In this document: positions 17,838-25,468 of the stretch, piece by piece
Position numbering within the stretch: the first letter of the stretch is position 1
Layout: each line of letters starts with the position of its first letter
Source: Rhizobium rhizogenes NBRC 13257
GTDB taxonomy: Bacteria; Pseudomonadota; Alphaproteobacteria; Rhizobiales; Rhizobiaceae
DNA: 64,000 nt
Reading direction: 5' to 3'
Assembly: GCF_000696095.1 (NCBI RefSeq)
Contig: NZ_BAYX01000007.1
Span: 372,001-436,000, forward strand
The notes under the pieces: model-generated
Told to the model about the DNA's origin: nothing
The model's database searches: none
Seen by the model: only the letters and a program-made list of their open reading frames with translations
Program-made: the position numbers and the translations under genes

Positions 17838-18626
17838 ATGTCCAGACCGATCATAGCCATTCCCGCCGACATCCGCGAATTCGACGGCGCAACCTGGCAT
17901 GCGGTGCAGCAGCAATATGTCCGCGCCGCCGTCAAAGCCTCCGGCCTGATGGCACTGATCGTCCCGGCAATGGAAGACGGCAACGATATCGACGCCATTC
18001 TCGACCGCGTCGACGGGCTGTTGGTGTCCGGCTCGGCCACCAACGTGCATCCTTCGCTCTATGGCAGAGAAGCCCATGAGAGCGACGGCCCCTTCGACCC
18101 GGCCCGCGACGCCACATCCTTGCCGCTCATCCGCCGCGCCATCGAGCGTGCCATTCCCATGCTCGCCATCTGCCGCGGCATTCAGGAACTGAACGTCACA
18201 CTCGGCGGCACGCTTGCCAGCGAAATCCAAGAGCAACCAGGCATCTGGGACCATCGCAAGCCACAAGATGTCGACCGCGACACGATGTATTCGATCCGCC
18301 AGAGCGTTTTCGTCAAGGAAGGCTCCTGCATTGCCGCCGTCGTCGGCCCCGGCGAGGTGCGCGTCAACTCGCTGCATCGTCAGGCAATCGCCGACACGGC
18401 ACCACGGCTGCAGGTGGAAGCCATCGCCGAAGACGGCACGATCGAGGCCGTCTCCGTCATCGACGCCAAGGCTTTCGCCGTCGGCGTGCAATGGCATCCG
18501 GAATATTGGGCGGAAACGGACTCCCCGTCGCGCAAGCTGTTTGTCGCCTTCGGCGATGCCGTGCGTAATTATGCGGCGGCCAAGGAACAGCCGATCGCCG
18601 CTCCTCGCCGCCAATCTGCACTCTGA
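17838..18626 (+). CDS. Class I glutamine amidotransferase-like hydrolase (PuuD/peptidase C26 family)
   Basis: The 262-residue protein starts MSRPIIAIPADIREFDGATW. The nucleophile elbow is MLAICRGIQELNV, with its Cys, and the His-Glu pair is in GVQWHPEYW. These form the catalytic triad of gamma-glutamyl-GABA hydrolases, which release glutamate from gamma-glutamyl compounds in putrescine degradation. Context gives no polyamine genes, so substrate is open. ATG 17838 is chosen because GGAG lies 6 nt upstream; an ATG at 17820 and a longer frame from 17625 are less likely. The stop codon abuts the stop of the convergent dehydrogenase. Confidence 0.88.
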   Translation: MSRPIIAIPADIREFDGATWHAVQQQYVRAAVKASGLMALIVPAMEDGNDIDAILDRVDGLLVSGSATNVHPSLYGREAHESDGPFDPARDATSLPLIRRAIERAIPMLAICRGIQELNVTLGGTLASEIQEQPGIWDHRKPQDVDRDTMYSIRQSVFVKEGSCIAAVVGPGEVRVNSLHRQAIADTAPRLQVEAIAEDGTIEAVSVIDAKAFAVGVQWHPEYWAETDSPSRKLFVAFGDAVRNYAAAKEQPIAAPRRQSAL

Positions 18627-19595
18627 TCAGCCCTTTGGCTTGACCGGGGTTTCGGGCACCGGCGTCAGCACCGCACCCTTGCCGAACCACTCGATGATGT
18701 TGTCCGCAACGAGATCGGCCATGGCATTGCGCGTCGGCACCGAAGCGGACGCCACATGCGGCAGCAGCGAAACGTTCGGCAGGGAGAGATAACCCGCTGG
18801 AACATTCGGCTCATCATAGAAGACATCGAGGCCGGCAGCCCCGAGCGTGCCGTTTCCAAGAGCGGCGATTAGCGCGTCGTCATCCACCGACCAGCCGCGC
18901 CCGACATTGATGAACACGCCCTGCGGCCCAAGCGCTGACAGGATCTCGGCGTCGATGACCTTATGTGTCTCCGCCGTCTTCGGCACGATGCTGATCAGCG
19001 TATCCACGGCCTCCGCCATCGCCTTCAGCGACGGATAATAATCATAGGTCAGTTCCGTGCGCGGCGTGCGGGTATGATAGCCGATCTTCACCTTGAACGG
19101 CTCCAGCCGCTTGGCTATCTCCTGACCGATGCGACCAAGGCCATAAATACCGACGCGCCGCCCCTTCAACGAGAAAGGCGAAAGCGGGAAAGGCCCCTCA
19201 TTCGCCCAGCGGCCCTGCCGCAGCCAAGTTTCCGCCTGCGGAAACTGGCGCAGCGTGTTCAAAAGCAGCGCGATCGCCGTATCGGCCACTTCGTCGTTCA
19301 GCACATCAGGCGTATTGGTGACGACGACGCCCTTCGCTGCCGCATGATTGACATCGATACCGTCATAACCGACGCCGAAATTGGCGATGACCTCGATATT
19401 CGGAAAAGCGTCGATCCAGGCCGCGTTGAAACCACCGGCGACAGCAACACCACGCACGCGCGCCGCAGTCCCGACATCGACCTGGGGGCTGTCGCTACGA
19501 TCGGCGGCGATAACATCAAAATGCCCGCCAAGCCTTTCGAGGACACGCGGATGTATCTTCCCCGGAACGAGGATGGCGGTGCGGTTATCGGACAT
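18627..19595 (-). CDS. D-isomer-specific 2-hydroxyacid dehydrogenase (glyoxylate/hydroxypyruvate reductase-like)
   Basis: The 322-residue protein starts at 19595 (MSDNRTAILVPGKIHP) behind GAGGAAAG; a 50-codon upstream extension is rejected. The nucleotide-binding motif is GIYGLGRIGQEIAKRLEPF with basic YHTRTPR after it, suggesting NADP(H). Catalytic positions are Arg in INVGRGWSVDD, Glu in DVFYDEPNVP and His in LLPHVASAS. It reduces 2-oxoacids such as glyoxylate or hydroxypyruvate. It lies 31 bp after a LacI-family gene in the same direction, so the two are probably co-transcribed and co-regulated. Confidence 0.92.
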   Translation of the reverse strand: MSDNRTAILVPGKIHPRVLERLGGHFDVIAADRSDSPQVDVGTAARVRGVAVAGGFNAAWIDAFPNIEVIANFGVGYDGIDVNHAAAKGVVVTNTPDVLNDEVADTAIALLLNTLRQFPQAETWLRQGRWANEGPFPLSPFSLKGRRVGIYGLGRIGQEIAKRLEPFKVKIGYHTRTPRTELTYDYYPSLKAMAEAVDTLISIVPKTAETHKVIDAEILSALGPQGVFINVGRGWSVDDDALIAALGNGTLGAAGLDVFYDEPNVPAGYLSLPNVSLLPHVASASVPTRNAMADLVADNIIEWFGKGAVLTPVPETPVKPKG

Positions 19596-19626
19596 GGATC
19601 TTTCCTCTTGAATATGTCGTGCGGCG

Positions 19627-20649
19627 CTATTGGCGGGCCTGATAGGGAGATGTCGACTGGCGAATACGCATTTCCGGCTTGATAAGATGGATACCATCCG
19701 GCTCATGGCTGCCTGCCAGCCTATCCAAAAGCGCGCGTGCTGCAAGCCTACCGACTTCCGCCTGGCCGTTCCACACCGTCGTCAGCGCCGGCGTGGCGAT
19801 CGCCGCCTCCTCCAGATCGTCATAGCCGGTGACCGAAATATCCTTACCCGGCACAAGGCCGGCGCGAGAAATGCCGTTCATCAGACCAATGGCGACGAGA
19901 TCGTTCCAGCAGACGGCCGCCGTCGGCTTCTGCGGCAATGACAGGAGATGCACCGCCGCCTCGAAACCGCCCTGCTTGGAACGGGCGCCGGGAATGCGCA
20001 GATCCGGATCGACCTCGATACCCGCCTTGCGCAAAGCATTGACATAACCCTGGTAACGATCACGGCCAGTCGAGGTCTGGTCGGTGCCGCCGATCATCGC
20101 GATAGTGCGATGGCCGAGGCTGATCAGGTGATTGGTGGCAAGCGAAATGCCGTAGCTGTCGTCGCCGCGAAAGGTCGGCAGATCCAGCCCCTCCATCGAA
20201 CGGGCGACGAGGATGGCCGGCATGCCGTTCTCCTCCGCCAGATCGAAATCCTCCGCCGGCGTGCCGATCGCCGGTGACATGATGATGCCATCGCCGCCAA
20301 GCTGCAGCAGGGTTTCGACGAATGTTCGCTGCTTCTCGACCGAATCGTAATGGTTGGAAAGAATGAACGTATGACGGCTGCGATCGAGCTCGCTTTCGAT
20401 CGCCTTGAGGATTTCGCCGTAGAACGGGTTCATGATGTCGTGGACGACGACGCCGATGATTCCGGATCGTGAAGTCCTGAGACTGGCCGCGCGGCGGTTG
20501 TAGATGTAGCCAAGCGCCCGCGCCTGATCCTTGATCTTCTCACGCGTGTTGACCGCCACCAGCGGACTGTCGCGTAAGGCCAGGGATACGGTTGCCGTTG
20601 AAATACCCAGCGATTCCGCAATGGTAGACAATTTTATCTTTTGCGCCAT
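19627..20649 (-). CDS. LacI-family transcriptional regulator
   Basis: The 340-residue protein has an N-terminal LacI helix-turn-helix (LSTIAESLGISTATVSLALR, about 7-26) and hinge helix (RRAASLRTSRSGIIGVVVHD). A periplasmic-binding-protein-like sensor domain follows. It precedes the 2-hydroxyacid dehydrogenase by 31 bp, so it probably controls that gene and itself. An AT-rich palindrome at 20724-20738, 75 bp upstream, is a candidate operator. The effector is unknown; hydroxyacids or sugars acids are natural guesses from context only. Confidence 0.94.
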   Translation of the reverse strand: MAQKIKLSTIAESLGISTATVSLALRDSPLVAVNTREKIKDQARALGYIYNRRAASLRTSRSGIIGVVVHDIMNPFYGEILKAIESELDRSRHTFILSNHYDSVEKQRTFVETLLQLGGDGIIMSPAIGTPAEDFDLAEENGMPAILVARSMEGLDLPTFRGDDSYGISLATNHLISLGHRTIAMIGGTDQTSTGRDRYQGYVNALRKAGIEVDPDLRIPGARSKQGGFEAAVHLLSLPQKPTAAVCWNDLVAIGLMNGISRAGLVPGKDISVTGYDDLEEAAIATPALTTVWNGQAEVGRLAARALLDRLAGSHEPDGIHLIKPEMRIRQSTSPYQARQ

Positions 20650-20723
20650 GCGCTCCCCTCCCCGTGAAACGCAGCCGAATAAGCCATTCCGTCGTTTTAC
20701 GATTCCGGAATTTAAAAACTTTA

Positions 20724-20738
20724 ATTAAAAGCTTTAAT
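20724..20738. promoter_or_regulatory. Candidate LacI-type operator
   Basis: ATTAAAAGCTTTAAT is a near-palindrome of the LacI type around a central GC. A weaker related sequence, TTTAAAAACTTTAATT, lies immediately upstream at about 20711-20726. Both sit upstream of the LacI-dehydrogenase pair and may mediate autoregulation. Confidence 0.5.
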
Positions 20739-20769
20739 CGGCCTGCGCAACTCGAATCCTCGGGAATTC

Positions 20770-21282
20770 TTAAAATTCCTCAGCATCCTCGTCGTGGTCG
20801 CCGATATGAAGGTTGCCCTCGATCGCCTTCAGCAGCCGCACCAGCGAACGGACGTCCTTTTCCGAAAAGCCGCGCGTGGCGAGTTCGTCGCAGGCAGCAG
20901 CGGAGCTTTCGATCTCGCTGACGCTGTTGCGGCCCGCTTCGGTGAGATAGACCTTGGTCAACCGCGCATCCTCGGCATCCGGCCGGCGCTCGAGGAAGCC
21001 CTGCGCTTCCATGCGGCCGATCGTGCGGGTCATGGTCGGCGCCTTGACGCCAAGCTTCTGCGCCAGCGTTCCCGCCGGTAGACCGTCACTGGCCGCAAGC
21101 GCGAGGATAACGCCATCCTGGCCCGCGTAGAGGCCACTGGCCGTCAGGTTGCGCGTCAGAACCGTTCGCATGGACCGCGCCGCCTGCGTCAACGCCGGCG
21201 ACAGATCAGCGAGCGTGTACTCGCTGTGATCCTTCTTTTTACCCGACTTACTTTTCTTGCCGTCCTTGTGCTTCTTACCCAT
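20770..21282 (-). CDS. MarR-family transcriptional regulator
   Basis: The 170-residue protein has a lysine-rich N-terminus (GKKHKDGKKSKSGKKKDH) followed by a MarR winged helix: GLPAGTLAQKLGVKAPTMTR as the recognition region and ERRPDAEDARLTKVYLTEAG as the wing. The C-terminus is acidic (GDHDEDAEEF). The basic leader and acidic tail are unusual extensions. The gene is divergent from a creatininase-family gene with an 86-bp intergenic region that contains an imperfect palindrome (21321-21349), so it probably controls that gene and itself. Confidence 0.92.
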   Translation of the reverse strand: MGKKHKDGKKSKSGKKKDHSEYTLADLSPALTQAARSMRTVLTRNLTASGLYAGQDGVILALAASDGLPAGTLAQKLGVKAPTMTRTIGRMEAQGFLERRPDAEDARLTKVYLTEAGRNSVSEIESSAAACDELATRGFSEKDVRSLVRLLKAIEGNLHIGDHDEDAEEF

Positions 21283-21320
21283 TGTGATTCCGTTGCTCTT
21301 TCCGCCACTGCATCATCACG

Positions 21321-21349
21321 TTATGACATTGCCTAGGTTATTGACATAA
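21321..21349. promoter_or_regulatory. Imperfect palindrome between marR-type gene and creatininase gene
   Basis: The arms TTATGnCAnT and AnTGnCATAA are separated by 9 bp within a 29-bp segment that also contains TTGACA at 21341-21346, a possible -35 element for the rightward gene. The size and place fit a MarR operator. Binding is inferred. Confidence 0.5.
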
Positions 21350-21368
21350 ACAAGAGGCACACCTGCAG

Positions 21369-22160
21369 ATGGCACAGCCTTTGCCACGTTTCGATGACAA
21401 TGATAGGACGCTGGCGCCCGCAGACAGAGCAAACTGGATCGCCGTCCTGCCACTTGGCGCCCATGAGCAACATGGCCCGCATCTGCCGTTCGACACCGAT
21501 ACGCTGATCGCGGAAGGCATCGTTTCCCATTTGAAGGCCGCCCTGCCCGCCGATTTGCCCGTCACATTCTTACCCGTGGAGCCGGTCGGCTATTCCATCG
21601 AGCACATGGATGTCGTCGGCACAAAGACGCTCGACTTCGATGAAGCCGTCAACCGCTGGCTCGGCATTGCCGAGGCCATGCATCATCTCGGCATCCGAAA
21701 ATTCGTCATGCTGAACGCCCATGGCGGCAACTCGCCCCTGCTGACCATCGTCGCGACCGAGGCGCGCATCCGCTTCGACATGCTGGCGGTGGCGACCAGC
21801 TGGACACGCTTCGGCGTGCCGGAGGACCTGATCGCGCCGGAGGATAAGGCCATCGACATCCACGGCGGCGACATCGAGACATCGGTGATGCTAGCGCTCC
21901 ATCCGGAAATGGTCGACGTGAGCAAGGCCACTGATTTCCCCTCCCGGCAGTCCGACTACACGCAGCGCTTCAAGCATCTGCGGGCCTATGGGCCGCATGC
22001 ATTCGGCTGGAAGATGTCGGATCTGAGCGCTGAGGGCGTGGCCGGCAATGCAGGCGCCGCAACGGCGGAAAAGGGCAAGCGGCTGATTGCGCATGCGGTA
22101 AAGGGGCTGGTGGAGCTTTTGCAAGATGTCGATGCGTTTGATGCTGAGGCACTGACGTAA
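21369..22160 (+). CDS. Creatininase-family metal-dependent amidohydrolase
   Basis: The 263-residue protein shows creatininase-family metal-site motifs: LPLGAHEQHGPHLPFDTDT (Glu, His, Asp), MLNAHGGNSPL and DIHGGDIETS. The family includes creatinine amidohydrolase, FAPy deformylase (ArfB) and MftE peptidase, so substrate cannot be fixed. It is probably a cytoplasmic Zn/Mn enzyme. GAGG lies about 10 nt before the ATG. Divergent MarR regulator and shared palindrome suggest ligand-dependent control. Confidence 0.88.
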   Translation: MAQPLPRFDDNDRTLAPADRANWIAVLPLGAHEQHGPHLPFDTDTLIAEGIVSHLKAALPADLPVTFLPVEPVGYSIEHMDVVGTKTLDFDEAVNRWLGIAEAMHHLGIRKFVMLNAHGGNSPLLTIVATEARIRFDMLAVATSWTRFGVPEDLIAPEDKAIDIHGGDIETSVMLALHPEMVDVSKATDFPSRQSDYTQRFKHLRAYGPHAFGWKMSDLSAEGVAGNAGAATAEKGKRLIAHAVKGLVELLQDVDAFDAEALT

Positions 22161-22190
22161 ACCTCAACGGATCCGCGATCCCAAGCCTAA

Positions 22191-22205
22191 TGTGATCTTA
22201 TAACA
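22191..22205. promoter_or_regulatory. Candidate Zur box upstream of COG0523 gene
   Basis: TGTGATCTTATAACA has the symmetric form TGTnATnnnATnACA, like alphaproteobacterial zinc-uptake-regulator sites. It lies 94 bp before the His-rich COG0523 GTPase gene. COG0523 genes are often repressed by Zur, so the match fits established biology. Binding is inferred. Confidence 0.5.
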
Positions 22206-22298
22206 TACAAAAGCCTTTGAACTGACGCGTTCAACTCCTTATATGGAACCCGATCATTTTCCGCCCCCTTGGGGGAAATCCCATATTTCGAGGCTCCC

Positions 22299-23402
22299 AT
22301 GACCGAAACAGCCACGCAAAAGCCCATTCCCGTCACCGTTCTCACCGGCTATCTCGGTGCCGGCAAGACGACTCTGCTGAACCGCATTCTCTCGGAAAAC
22401 CACGGCAAGAAATACGCCGTCATCGTCAATGAATTCGGCGAGATCGGCATCGACAACGACCTGATCGTCGAGTCGGACGAAGAAATCTACGAGATGAACA
22501 ATGGCTGCGTCTGCTGCACCGTGCGCGGCGACCTCATCCGCGTCGTCGAAGGCCTGATGCGCCGCCCCGGCCGTTTCGACGGCATCATCGTCGAGACCAC
22601 CGGCCTTGCCGATCCGGTTCCGGTTGCCCAGACCTTCTTCATGGACGACGACGTCCGCGCCAAGACCGAGCTCGATGCCGTCGTTGCGCTCGTCGACGCC
22701 AAGCATCTGCCGCTGCGCCTGAAGGACAGCCGCGAGGCCGAAGACCAGATCGCCTTTGCCGACGTCGTCGTCATCAACAAGTCCGATCTCGTGTCGTCGG
22801 AAGAACTGGCGCAGATCGAGGACATCGTCCGCGCCATCAACCCGGCCGCACGCGTCTACAAGACCACCCGCTCCGGCGTCGATCTCGCCCGCGTGCTGAA
22901 CCAGGGCGCCTTCAACCTCGAGCGCGCGCTGGAAAACGATCCGCACTTCCTTGATCACGGCCCTGACGATCATGTCTGCGGCCCGGATTGCGGTCATGAC
23001 CATCACGACCATGATCACCATCATCATGATCATGACCACCACGATCATCATCACCATGATCACGATCATGGCCACCACCACGCCCCCTCGCCCATCCATG
23101 ACGTGACGGTGCAGTCGGTATCGCTGCGCGGCGGCGAGATGAACCCGGATCGTTTCTTCCCGTGGATCCAGAAGGTCACGCAGACCGATGGCCCGAAGAT
23201 CCTTCGCCTGAAGGGCATCATCGCCTTCAAGGGCGATCCCGAGCGCTATGTCGTCCAGGGCGTGCACATGATCATCGAAGGCGACCATCAGCGTGCCTGG
23301 AAAGACGGCGAAAAGCATGAGAGCCGCCTGGTCTTCATCGGCCGCGAGCTCGACCGCGAAAAGCTGGAAAAGAGCTTCAAGGCCTGCGAGGCAGCCGCCT
23401 GA
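22299..23402 (+). CDS. COG0523/CobW-family GTPase, His-rich zinc metallochaperone
   Basis: The 367-residue G3E GTPase has Walker A GYLGAGKTT (17-25), the metal-binding motif GCVCC (C70, C72, C73), NKSD for guanine recognition (160-163) and a histidine/aspartate-rich stretch at 233-262 with over 15 His. A CobW C-terminal domain follows (about 268-355). Family members deliver zinc to client proteins under zinc limitation. ATG 22299 is used, behind CGAGG; the frame can be extended to a TTG at 22269. Its stop overlaps the WD40 gene start by one base, so the two are translationally coupled. Confidence 0.93.
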   Translation: MTETATQKPIPVTVLTGYLGAGKTTLLNRILSENHGKKYAVIVNEFGEIGIDNDLIVESDEEIYEMNNGCVCCTVRGDLIRVVEGLMRRPGRFDGIIVETTGLADPVPVAQTFFMDDDVRAKTELDAVVALVDAKHLPLRLKDSREAEDQIAFADVVVINKSDLVSSEELAQIEDIVRAINPAARVYKTTRSGVDLARVLNQGAFNLERALENDPHFLDHGPDDHVCGPDCGHDHHDHDHHHHDHDHHDHHHHDHDHGHHHAPSPIHDVTVQSVSLRGGEMNPDRFFPWIQKVTQTDGPKILRLKGIIAFKGDPERYVVQGVHMIIEGDHQRAWKDGEKHESRLVFIGRELDREKLEKSFKACEAAA

Positions 23403-24391
23403 TGCCGACTGTCGCTCCGCTTGATATCGACGGCCACGTTCTGGCCGTCGAATTTTTAGGGGATACCCCCATCTTCGCCAGCGCCGCCGGCACGATCCAC
23501 CGGCTGGAAGGCGGGGAAAAGGTAAGCGAAGCCCATCAGGGCATGCTCGCCTGTATCCGCGATCCCCATAGCGACAGCCTGATCTCCGGCGGTGAAGACG
23601 GCAAGGTTCTGCGGATCGCAGCCGATGGCGGCGTGACCGTGCTTGCCGAAGCGCCGCGCAAATGGATCACCCAGCTTGCCGCCGGCCCGCAAGGCGCGGT
23701 CGCCTATGCCTATGGGAAAAGCAGCTTCGTGCGGCTGGCCGACGGCTCGACCAAGGAATTCACCGAGGAGCGCACCGTCGAAGGCCTCGCCTTCGCGCCC
23801 AAGGGGCTGCGCATCGCCGCGGCCCGCTACAACGGCGTATCCCTGCACTGGGTCGGCATGAGCGCGCAGCCGATCAATCTGGAGTGGAAGGGCGCCCATA
23901 CCGGCGTCACCTTCTCGCCGGACGGCCAGTTCGTCGTCACCACCATGCAGGAAAACGCCCTGCACGGCTGGAAGCTGGACAGCAAGCCGGGTGGCGAAGC
24001 GCGGCACATGCGAATGACCGGTTATCCCGCCAAGGTGAAGTCGCTGTCCTGGTCCGCCAAGGGCAAGTGGCTCGCCTCCTCCGGCGCCCCGGCGGCGATC
24101 GTCTGGCCCTTCCAGAGCAAGGACGGCCCGATGGGCAAGGCGCCACAGGAACTCGGCACCCGCGCCAACATCATGGCGACCTCAGTCAAGTTCCATCCGG
24201 TGGAAGACATCCTGGCGATCGGCTTCATCGACGGCATGATCCTGGCGGTGCGTATCGGCGACGCCAAGGAGGCACTCTTGCGCCGTCCGGGCAAAGGTGC
24301 GATCACCTCGATGAGCTGGAGCAAATCCGGCAAGCTGCTCGCCTTTGCCTCCGAGGCCGGCGATTGCGGCGTTGTTGATATTTCAGCCTGA
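23402..24391 (+). CDS. WD40-repeat beta-propeller protein
   Basis: The 329-residue protein has no signal peptide and is a chain of WD40-like blades, visible as recurring segments such as GVTFSPDGQFVVTTMQENAL, VKSLSWSAKGKWLASSGAPA and ITSMSWSKSGKLLAFASEAG; about six to seven blades fit. Beta-propellers of this kind are protein-interaction scaffolds. The ATG overlaps the TGA of the COG0523 GTPase gene by one base, a strong hint that the two products act together, perhaps in metal delivery. Function itself is unknown. Confidence 0.88.
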   Translation: MPTVAPLDIDGHVLAVEFLGDTPIFASAAGTIHRLEGGEKVSEAHQGMLACIRDPHSDSLISGGEDGKVLRIAADGGVTVLAEAPRKWITQLAAGPQGAVAYAYGKSSFVRLADGSTKEFTEERTVEGLAFAPKGLRIAAARYNGVSLHWVGMSAQPINLEWKGAHTGVTFSPDGQFVVTTMQENALHGWKLDSKPGGEARHMRMTGYPAKVKSLSWSAKGKWLASSGAPAAIVWPFQSKDGPMGKAPQELGTRANIMATSVKFHPVEDILAIGFIDGMILAVRIGDAKEALLRRPGKGAITSMSWSKSGKLLAFASEAGDCGVVDISA

Positions 24392-24407
24392 CGAGAAAGA
24401 CAGCACC

Positions 24408-25223
24408 ATGTCCCAGACAGGTACGGCAACTGCCGGACATTCCCCTGCCACACCAGGCAGCGTCTGGGACGTGATTCGCCATGAGGCCATCGACCTCGCC
24501 GGCCGCGAACCGACGCTTCGCCCATTGCTGACGACGCAGATCGTCGCGACGCGGTCGGATGCAGAAAGCCTCGCCAATGTCCTGGTCGCCCGGCTCTCCA
24601 CTGCCGGGATAGAGACCCGCGACCTCTTCGCCCTCTTCCAGGATGTGCTGACGCGCCATCCCGAGATCCTGCCGGCGACGGAAGCCGACCTTGTCGCCGT
24701 CCGCACTCGCGATCCCGCCTGCACGACCTATCTGCATGCGCTGCTCAATCTCAAGGGCTTTCACGCCCTGCAGACCCACCGCATCGCCCATGCGCTCTGG
24801 ATGGAGGGCCGGGCGGAAATCGCCAGCTGGCTGTCCAACCTCGCTTCGCTCGTCTTCGGCCCGGATATCCATCCGGCAGCTAAGATCGGCGCGTCCATCA
24901 TGCTCGACCACGGCTCCGGCATTGTCATCGGCGAAACCGCCGTTATCGAGGACGAAGTCTCGATCCTGCAGAACGTCACGCTCGGCGGCACCGGCAAGCA
25001 AACCGGCGACCGGCATCCGAAGATCCGCCATGGCGTGATGATCGGCGCCGGCGCGAAGATCCTCGGCAATATCGAAGTCGGCGCCTTCAGCAAGGTGGCG
25101 GCGGGCAGCGTCGTTGTGAAACCCGTGCCACCCCACTGCACCGTCGCCGGCGTCCCGGCCGTGGTCGTCCGCATCCACCCCGCCGACGAGATCCCTGCGG
25201 AGACGATGGATCAGAATATCTAG
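24408..25223 (+). CDS. cysE: Serine O-acetyltransferase
   Basis: The 271-residue protein makes O-acetylserine from serine and acetyl-CoA, the first step of cysteine synthesis. An N-terminal helical domain (about 18-140) with FALFQDVLTRHPEILPA leads to a left-handed beta-helix of hexapeptide repeats with DIHPAAKIGASIMLDHGSG, containing the catalytic Asp-His, then GIVIGETAVIEDEVSILQNV. The start at 24408 (MSQTGTATAG) follows GAGAAAG and lies 17 bp after the WD40 gene stop. It may be read through from the zinc-linked genes. Confidence 0.95.
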   Translation: MSQTGTATAGHSPATPGSVWDVIRHEAIDLAGREPTLRPLLTTQIVATRSDAESLANVLVARLSTAGIETRDLFALFQDVLTRHPEILPATEADLVAVRTRDPACTTYLHALLNLKGFHALQTHRIAHALWMEGRAEIASWLSNLASLVFGPDIHPAAKIGASIMLDHGSGIVIGETAVIEDEVSILQNVTLGGTGKQTGDRHPKIRHGVMIGAGAKILGNIEVGAFSKVAAGSVVVKPVPPHCTVAGVPAVVVRIHPADEIPAETMDQNI

Positions 25224-25372
25224 CGGATAGATGCCCCGTGACATAAGGTAGCACCGTCGCACCCTCATGCTTCACCGGCGTACGCTCCCCCTCCTTCATT
25301 CCAGCAAAATCAATCGCTTGGTTGCGCCTTCCGCGGCTGCGACCGCCACTCCCAAGGCACCCCTTCACGGAA

Positions 25373-25390
25373 CTGTCACATACCGTTGAT
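25373..25390 (+). promoter_or_regulatory. Weak candidate Pho box
   Basis: CTGTCAC-N4-CGTTGAT has the 7-4-7 layout of PhoB direct repeats (consensus CTGTCAT twice). The first half is good and the second matches only four of seven. It lies about 80 bp before a secreted phosphoesterase gene, so phosphate control would make sense. The rest of 25224-25468 shows no gene. Confidence 0.3.
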
Positions 25391-25468
25391 AGCCCGGCAT
25401 GGCTCCCTCTGCCCCGGCGCGGCGCAACCAAGCGCCGAGGCAATGCCCCCACCCGAGAGGATATCACC

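Noticed and set aside
22254..23318. A 354-codon minus-strand frame with long Met/Val runs
   Set aside because: The Met/Val runs are the complement of the His/Asp codons of the COG0523 metal-binding stretch; it is a shadow.
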